Shown one piece after another: positions 56,270 through 64,000 of a DNA stretch of 64,000 nucleotides. The translations under genes and the position numbers were made by a program. The stretch comes from Odiellus spinosus (Eukaryota; Arthropoda; Arachnida; Opiliones; Phalangiidae): NCBI GenBank assembly GCA_963920705.1, contig OY987225.1:11727334-11791333 (forward strand), given 5' to 3'. How positions within the stretch are numbered: the first letter of the stretch is position 1; each line of letters begins with the position of its first letter. The notes below the pieces were generated by a model. The model was not told where the DNA came from and ran no database searches. It saw only the letters and a list, made by a program, of their open reading frames with translations.

Positions 56270-56520
56270 GGAACCGGGTCAGTAACCCCCTGGGGTGCCT
56301 GAGTGTCGAAAAAAGGGGAGTGGTGGTTAAAAAAAATCGCTCAGGTCGGGGAAAAAGGGTAGGGGGTACGGGGGAGGGGGTGTTTAAAAAATGGTATAGG
56401 TCGGTGAAAAAAGGGTAGGGGTGCAGGGGGGGGTTAAAAAATCGACCAGGTTCCCAAGAGGGGGGGGGGTGAAAATCGGTCAATAAAAAGGGGGTCAAAG
56501 GGGGGTAAAATTTAAAAATG
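56270..56520. repeat. Poly-G tract at the B'/A'' junction
   Basis: Mirror of 29400-29700, with G runs of 4-9. It is shorter because the 50-55 base unit is single here. Confidence 0.7.
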
Positions 56521-56553
56521 AAATCGGTGTAAGGCATGCCTTATCTCTACAAG

Positions 56554-56636
56554 AACAAAGGCCAGCCTCGCTATCGCTTGCGTCACTGAACTGGAAGCAG
56601 ATAGATGGGTGATGGATTCTGGTGCGACCCATAATT
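56554..56636 (+). other. Copia-2 protease fragment at the B'/A'' junction
   Basis: Third copy of the 83-base copia fragment, with the protease Asp-Ser-Gly block reading VMDSGAT here instead of VIDSGAT. Confidence 0.85.
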
Positions 56637-57572
56637 ACCTCCCCGACTGAACTTTAGTTCTGGGGGAGGTTTTACACTGGTCGTATCTGTGTGTGTGTGT
56701 GTGTATCGCTTCCTGTGTAAGCGGGTATAACGTGACCGAGCTCGTGGAGCCCAAAGTCTAGAGACGTAATCATGCCAGCTTATCGATCAATTCCGTTTAA
56801 CGGGAATTACCTCCTTTAAGCGTGGCTGCCACATTGAGTTGTAGGACGTCTCCCATTGGATAATATCGCCTTTCACCATCAACTTTACGGTCAAACCTCG
56901 ATGCTGGACAGTTGAAGGCGATTATACGCAATGGGACGTCTCCCACTGATATAATCACCTCCGACCATCCCTACACCAAGGTCCAACCTCCAGTTACCGA
57001 TCTCAGTGGGCCATACTAGCGAGGCGTCCCTCACTAATATGGTCCACATTGATCTTCCACTCTCCTAACATCGCCCCACCAATGGGTAACTTAACATTGC
57101 GAACCAAGCGCCTAGAGATCAAGAATCGTCTAGACATTGAAGAGAGGGGGTTTTCCTCCCAACTTCATGGCCACTTCGCTCGATTAATAAAGGATTTCAA
57201 ACGGTTTATATACTACCTTTTTGGAGTGAATGCAAATGAGCCTTATGGTGTGATATCGTTTAGGTAAATGAAACGCAATATTAATTTATTTTATAATTAA
57301 AAATATCAAAATGGTTAAACTTAATCTAATAATTCTGTTGAAAAATCAATTTAAAATTCAAGATAGTTTAGAAGATATTTAAGAAATTTGTCCAAAAATT
57401 AAAGAAATGTGACCGTTTAATACCAGCTTGAGTTGGCAGCACGCGCTTAGCTATTTCCCATATGTCATTTAGTCTAAAAAGCAAAGGTATAACGGGCAGT
57501 ATGAGCTTAGTCTTTCTGCAAACTTGGGGTGGATTGAAGAATATAAATAAAAGTGCGTTTACACGGGTATCC
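56637..57572 (+). repeat. Terminal domain C with hairpin 56637-56670 (A'')
   Basis: Direct copy of 5500-6432 starting arm A''. The (TG)n tract is two to three units longer than in arm A. Confidence 0.75.
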
Positions 57573-59143
57573 AAGATCCCACCGTCTACTGAATTCGAAT
57601 TAATAGAGACATAGGTAATTTGACAAAATTTGATAAGACTTCCTTCGGGTACGAGAGTATCTTTAGTTAAACACAGATTTAAATAATGAAATATTGATCA
57701 AGTACAAGAGTAATACAAAGTAAGGTGCCTGAATTGGTTACAAAAGGGTGAAATCTTCTTTCGGGTACGAGAGTATCTTTAGGTAAACACATATGACGCT
57801 AGGGTAAACCACGTTTTCAACCAATCGCGTCGGCTTAAAATTATAATGAAATGTAAATATGAACCTATACTACAACCGATTATAAAACTAGAACATATCG
57901 TAAGAAATATTTTTTGGAAATATTATAAGGGAGAATTTTTTCGTATGAAGTGATAATTTTTTATTAAACTGAAGCGGATAAAGCTGGTTTACTAAGTTCA
58001 GGGTACTTACAGAGATGGTTGAAGGACTATAATTTTTCATAAAAAAATGGCGCTGTTGGCTGCATGATATTGACCTCACGAGGTCTGGCTGAATTTGACA
58101 GTGGCATAGTGGAGGAAACGTTTTTTTACAATGTTTACTTTTTAAAAAGGGGAAAGTATCATCGTTTCTTTTGTTAAAGAGCGAAATTTATCCCCTGTCA
58201 TCTAGCCTCAATTGTCAGGACGTGCGTAGCGGCCATACCCCTAGATACGCCTTATATTGAAGAAAGCCTATCGCATGTTGATAAATACAAAAGCGCGGAA
58301 GGTGGTCGAGCTAGAGCGTGACCCTCATTAGAGCACTTCCCAAAAGAGCGCTTTACTTAGAAAAAGGTTTTGAGTTGTTTTTGAAAAATAATCTTTTTGG
58401 AAATAGTCGTTTACGAAATGCGTTGAGTATATCTGAGTGGTAGTTTAATATAGGGCATTCCAGAGGCTATTCTCCAAAAAAATCCAAAGCATTCGAATTC
58501 GGAGAGTTCGAATCATTCGCATCGCCTTCATTCGGGTTGGACCGTTGGGTACCAAAAAGCATATTCTCTAAGCTAAACTCGAATGGTGATTCGGATCCCT
58601 TCGAGCCCGAATCATAGTGTACGTCATTTTTGCGTGGAGAAAGTAGGAGATCGCGAGGTATTATTTCTCTCTTATTGGTCAGAATTCGGGCATGAATATT
58701 TAAAAATATTTAGATTTTTAAAATAATATTTTTGGGACATTATCTTGATCAATTGTGTTTGATTTCTTGGGAAATTTAGCATTATTATACTGATCAAATT
58801 ATGAATATGCCTCTTAGTTATTTTTATTTTTTAGATTTAATGAAACTGAGAGTGTAAACTTATTTGAAATTAAGGGTTAGTATAGGAATAATGATTCTTC
58901 ATTAGAGAAGAGTGGCGGCGCCCCCATGCTCCACAGCGCTTTCACTTCGACGGCCCTGTAACCTCCCCGTATCTCTCCTTCCCCGTATTGACGGTACTTT
59001 TTCATTACCATCTTTCTTTGGGCCGCCATTTTTCTTTTGGCGAACGAGCGTAGCGCCATCTGAAGTATTTTTCAGGCCCCAACTTTTGGCCGCCATCTGA
59101 AGTATTTTCTATTTATTTCTATTTACGAAATTTATTTTTCTGT

Positions 59144-59224
59144 CCTGAGCGGGGCGCGAACCCGCCACCAAAAGGATCATGAGGTTGGTAGCCCATCGCA
59201 CTAACCTTTCGGCCATAGTACCAT
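59144..59224 (-). repeat. tRNA-derived SINE head (A'')
   Basis: Box B complement at 59151-59163 and box A complement at 59205-59215, as in arm A. Confidence 0.6.
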
Positions 59225-60769
59225 TGGTTTTTAGAACCTTAAAGTTGTATTTAAAGTTCATTTCATGCTCCAGGTCTTTGTCAATATTGGCTAAATTCAA
59301 GCCCTTGGGGGGATGGAAGCAGACTTAAACTTGTATATTAAAAACCTGTTTTAAAGGAAAAAATTGTAGAAAAAATCTAAACACTAAACCATAAACACGT
59401 TTTACTTTAACCAAAATCATACTTTTAAATTGTAGTTTTATTTAAATTGAAACGTTTTGAAATATTTCAATGGAAACAGCTGAAATTTACATTTGCACTT
59501 TTTTGTATAGGGTCGTAATTACAGATCAACAGAACAATAATTTTATTAATCAGAATGGAGTGTTCTGGACACCAGAGGAGTGTCTCTCCCCCTCCTCCCC
59601 TCTCTCTCTCGCGAGGGCCGCGGATGCATTTCCTGCGATTTCGCGCGCGCGCCGCGTTTTTCCCGCGACCCCAAAATCATACTTTTAGTTTGTAATTTTT
59701 TACCAAAAACAAAGCGTTTTAATAATCTAGAGAAAAACGTGGTTTGGTGTTATTTTAAACCTCTCTAAATTATAGATTTCGTGTTAGCCCGGTAAAAGGC
59801 CTTGTATGTTATTTAAAGCGGATATAGGGTTTTTCAGATTTACAATTTTTGAACGGAGTTGGTATTTTCAAATCGCTAGTTTTAGGTTGATGAATGTTAT
59901 ATTTCCCCAAATAAATACACTTATTGGTCTAAATATCTTAACAAAAAGTGACAAATGGTTATTTAGATTTTTTAAACAACCGTTTGGTTCGGTTCGGAGT
60001 TTTAATCCGCTGTGATTGACATGGTGGTCCACGCATTCGAAAAAAAAACGCAAGCCCAAGCTTTCTCCTCTCTCACCCTTTCTCCATCCATTGTAGGATC
60101 GCCCGCACGGCTAACCTCTTGTAATCTCCCCTTCTTTTCTCGACATGGGGTCCACATACGTTTTAACGAAATAGTGGTTCCTACTACGCCGCTCTGACCA
60201 GGGTACCTTCTTTTTTCTTAAATCCTTTTTCATTCTATACAAGGTTGGTTTCATGAACGAGTGAGATGGTCTTTTCAGATTTTTGTAAAAGGTGAGATGG
60301 TTTTTAGCCTGTCATAAACCTAGGGTTTCTCTCGAATAGGGCCTATACTTCATCTTATAAATTGAAAAAAAAAAAAAAAAAAAAAAAAAACAAGATGGTC
60401 AAGCCCATAGGAATAGCTAGACCCCTGACATTGTATAAGAGGCTGAAAGGAATGATGCTATAGCAGGGCGTGTTATGCAGGCATAAACGGTCAAAAACAA
60501 TTTGAAATTGTCACGAGATTCCTTTAAACACGAAGTAGCGGGACTTTGTCGAGCCGACTATATGACCGCGAGCGTTGTTTATTCGATATATTTGAAAAGG
60601 CGTACATCCTAGTATCCCCGCCCGTGAAAAACTTGCAGTCATTGCAAAGCAAGGAAATTAAATAGGAGGCATGCTTAAAACAAAGATGAAAATAAAGCCT
60701 TTGCCGAACAAACCGGTCAGATCATTGAAATGTTTTCTTTAGGCCCCTCTACATTATCCGCCTACTAAT

Positions 60770-61035
60770 CTTTCTTCTCTTCCTCATCCTTCTCTTCTTT
60801 CTTCTCCTCCTCTTCTTTCTTCTCCTCCTCTTCTTTCTTCGCTCCTCCTCTTATTTCTTCCCCCCCTCTACTTTCTCCTCTGCCTCGCCTTTCTTATTGC
60901 CCTCCTCTTGTTCCATTTTTGTATCTGTAACAATTCCTTTTTTTCCTTCGTAAAACCATGCATCTTCGTTCATTTGGCCAATATAGTCATCGAAGTCGTC
61001 GAGATCGATGGGTTTAATTTTTTTAGGGGCGCTAG
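60770..61035 (-). pseudogene. Acidic/Lys-rich coding-like remnant (A'')
   Basis: Mirror of 24880-25145, with the same IKPIDLDDFDDYIG stretch followed by GA-rich low-complexity DNA. Confidence 0.3.
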
Positions 61036-61983
61036 TAAATAATAAGTCAGAATTTCAAGGAGAATGAGGTAGTGGGGAAAATAGACACCCGTGTGTTAAA
61101 AATAACTATAAGGGAAAAATATTTGGATATGCCTGAGGATGAATCCGATCAGTTGAAACAGAAGGCGATTAAATCCGAAAGGAGGGTTTAACAGGCTTCT
61201 GGTTGAAATGATTTCTCTGATCCACATCAGCCTTAGCATATGAGAGTATAAAAAACAAAACTGAGAGATACCTCGGACACGAGAGACTCTGAGATGTGGC
61301 TTTATCTGGCGTGGTGAAACTAAATAAAAACATCAAATTAATAACAAAAAGGTTCTAACGAAATAATAATAGGGTGATGGTTATAGAAAATCCCCAATTT
61401 TTGTTTGTTTTTTACCTAGATCCTGCAATATCAATTACGGTTGGAGGAAAGACAGATTGAGATGAAGTTCTAAAATTAAAAATAATATTGGCTTAGATAT
61501 AACAGAGCAAGATATAAAAACATAAGCACTATATCGTGGTAAATAGCCAATGAAAAAAGAATTGTTAGCGTATAATGGCGATATTTGTATATATTGGAAG
61601 ATTCAAAATTAACATGAGCGAGGGAGATATTTTGCGATATGAAGCGTAATTAAAATAACTTTGAAATTTAAAAGGTTTAAAAGAACTATAGAAATATAGC
61701 ATAGTCGTGTTTATTTATTAACGTAATTTAAAAAAAATAGAATAGAAAGTTAGGGCAAAATCGTAAAATGTGTAAAAGAAGTTTATTATGAACGAATATG
61801 AGGAAAGTAAGCCTATGGTTATGTTTAAGGCTCGGTGTTTGGAGAAAATGATCTGCAAATTTTGCGATTATTTAGATTATTGTAAAAGGGAGACTGAAAG
61901 CTAATATATATATAGATATATATAGAGATATATATAGATATGTAGAGATATGTAGAGATATGTAGATATATATAGATATATAT

Positions 61984-62322
61984 TTTATCGATTCATTATC
62001 GTTTAAATAGGCGTAATCCACGAGTAAAAGACATGAACAAGGAAATATTGAACTAGAAATAAATATAAAATTACTCAAGAAAAATATGCTTAGCGGGATT
62101 TATGGAGAAAAGCTTAACTACCCATATAAGATAGCGAGCAATGAGATCTCCATGAGACGGGCCTTTGCTTATTGCCCTGAACTCTTATATGGGGGAGTTA
62201 AATTGTTTTCGCCAAGGAAATGTTTCCGGATAAGTTTTAATTTTATTTGTAGTTTAATATATGTTTCGTAAAATTTCTATCCGTGGATTAGGCCTACGTA
62301 AACGATAAGGAATTGATTAAAA
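61984..62322. mobile_element. Palindromic MITE (A'')
   Basis: Copy of 10611-10947, next to the TATATAGA microsatellite (61905-61983). Confidence 0.65.
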
Positions 62323-62859
62323 ACACTTGTTATGTTAAATGTTATGTTTTACCGTTTCGCAATGTAAGTAGAGTCATAGAAAATATATGGAAGAATGAAA
62401 GCGCGAGATGTTCAATACCAAGTTATTTAAAAAATTAAAGCCGAATGCCCACAGTCGTAATGCCACACGTTCCGCGCCCCCATGTAAGATAATAGGTGCA
62501 CGGGGGTGAAAATAGCTGTGTGTGCAGTTGACATAAGCCGAGGATAGTTCGGTGCAGGATAATAGGCTGCCGGAATATTGGCTGCTGAGAATATTCGGTG
62601 TGGGGAAAATTGGGTGCACGGAAAACTAGGTGTTTCAAAAAATTTTATTTTCAATTTAATTTTACAATTAATTTTCCAATTTTAAAAAGTAGCTGGTGTG
62701 CTACACCAAAAATATACACCTATCCCACATTTCACTATTTTGCTTTGTAGATCTATTGAACCTTAATTCTTATTAATGCTGTATAAAAATTATAGCATTT
62801 AATTGAGGCTTCAATCTATTTGTAATTGAGACCCTGGTACAAATCTCAAAGGACAGAGA

Positions 62860-63290
62860 TTAACTAACCTAACCTTACCTAAAGTAGTAAAAGAGGGATG
62901 GGCTAATTCAAGGGATTAACTAACATAACCTAATCTTACCTAAAATATTACAAGAGGAACGGTTTAGCCCAAGCTAGGGATTACCTAGCTGGAGGGATTG
63001 GCTATTTCCATAACCTAATTTAACCATACCTTAAAGATTACAAGATGGAATGGGTAGCCCGAGGGATTAACTAGTTGGATGGATGGGCTAATTTGACTAA
63101 AATATTACAAATAGCCCGAGCTAAGGATTAACTAGTTGGAGGGATTGGCTAATTAGAAGGATTAACTAACCTAACCTTACCTTAAAGATTACCAGATAGA
63201 CGGGGTAGCTCAAGGAATTAACTAGTTGGAGGTATGGGCTAATTCGAGGGATTAACTAACCTAACCTTATCTAAAATATTATTTTGCACC
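62860..63290. repeat. CTAACCTTA minisatellite (A'')
   Basis: Copy of 16210-16640 in arm A''. Confidence 0.65.
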
Positions 63291-63562
63291 GAATTTTCCG
63301 CCCAAACCGCACCAAATATTCTCGCACCCAATATTCATAACAGCAAATTTTCCGGCAGCCAATTTTCCTGCACCGAACTATCCGTATACCGATGCACACA
63401 GATCTCTTTAAGCGCTCGTTTGTCCACTGATTTAATGAGTGCGCGAGGTCGAAACGCGTGAAAATAGGTCTGGGCGAATCCGACTGTAAGCCATAAACGC
63501 TAACAAACTCAAACTAGTATGATATATCTATATTTATAAAGGAAAAAAATTACAACCTGTAA

Positions 63563-63716
63563 TACCCTCTTCAGACGAGGCGTAATTAGCCGTGGTTTAA
63601 TCAGATTTAACCGAGGTTTACATAGTCTTTTTAGCTCAATAAACCTCGGTTAATTTTGAGTAAACCATGGTTACATCTGATTAAACCGGCTAGTTACGCC
63701 TCATCTGAAAAGGGTA
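63563..63716. mobile_element. 154-base MITE (A'')
   Basis: Copy of 16921-17074 in arm A''. The window ends about 60 bases before the position matching the A/A' breakpoint. Confidence 0.7.
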
Positions 63717-64000
63717 CTGTACGATATTAAATAAATTTATTAGTCACAGATTTTTTTTTTTTTTTTGAATGACGTCCGTAAACCTTAGTTTAGACTAGCG
63801 CGGAACCGCGTGTCTTTCAAGACGAGAGTATAAAGTTGAGAGATTTAGTGTGGGGCGACAAACTTTATTCTTAATAGATAGAAACGTAATTGTTAGTAAT
63901 TTACCTTTTTCCCAAGAGATTTGTATATTCTTTTATTCGAACATTAAAGCTCGAAAAGCCTCTTCGGATTTCCGAACTACTCGCGAAAGCTTTGTAAATG

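Larger units (their letters stand above)
43884..64000 (-). repeat. Right arm (B' plus A'') of the large palindrome
   Basis: Inverted copy of 21876-41132, nearly identical base for base where compared (one amino-acid difference over the 288-residue PolB N-terminal frame). It differs by a Kolobok-like insert (49091-49928), lack of the 34567-35063 insert, 621 extra bases of PolB, and minisatellite copy numbers. It continues past the right edge of the window. Confidence 0.9.

Noticed and set aside
21876-64000. Palindromic long-read artefact as full explanation
   Set aside because: Arm-specific insertions with clean target duplications, a 621-base deletion and different repeat counts are not expected from reading one molecule back on itself; allelic mis-assembly remains possible and is listed as a check.

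Overview
The window is eukaryotic nuclear DNA, most likely from an arthropod and probably an insect. It is AT-rich and holds almost no intact genes. It contains copia, gypsy and Penelope retroelement relics, Maverick/Polinton-type DNA polymerase genes, tRNA-derived SINE heads, MITEs, spliceosomal introns and scattered CCTAA/TTAGG-like short repeats. No bacterial operon, rRNA gene or CRISPR array is present. Species cannot be fixed from the sequence.

Layout. (1) 1-5500: a gypsy RNase H relic on the minus strand. Then come two tandem, decayed Ty1/copia elements; the first is split by a 5'-truncated Penelope-like element and the second is cut off inside its protease. (2) 5500-64000: nested inverted repeats of the form A> <A' B> <B' A''>. 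A (5417-17421) and A' (21876-29372) face each other around a 4.4 kb spacer. A'B (21876-41132) and B'A'' (43884-64000) face each other around a 2.75 kb spacer, giving a palindrome of about 42 kb that runs off the right edge. A' and A'' look more alike than either does to A. Every A arm starts with the same 83 bases of copia-2 protease sequence, so flanking DNA was carried along when the arms were duplicated.

The B arms carry a decayed Polinton: a protein-primed family B DNA polymerase (PolB) in pieces, plus three small ORFs. Each PolB copy is broken by shared lesions (a frameshift in an A run, a 160-base tandem duplication, a 3.5-3.8 kb transposon, a second insertion of about 2.7 kb, an in-frame TAG). 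There are also arm-specific lesions. The left arm has a 621-base in-frame deletion, a 7-base deletion, and a break exactly inside the YMDTDS catalytic motif. No Polinton integrase, ATPase, protease or capsid gene was recognised. Arm-specific insertions with empty sites in the other arm (a retroelement fragment on the left, a Kolobok-like TTAA element on the right) and different minisatellite copy numbers argue that the two arms are separate DNA.

A recurring mobile family, here called E, links the parts. Its ends share ACCTCCCCGAC and one end is a 33-34 base hairpin followed by a stretch of about 930 bases (domain C). E1 (11081-15808) sits in arm A. E2 (33714-37180 and 47845-51644) sits in PolB with an AAAAT target duplication. 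Each A arm begins with the same terminal domain. The spacer of the large palindrome holds a GC-rich four-exon reading frame of unknown function that starts 8 bases after the arm breakpoint. It is the least explained object in the window.
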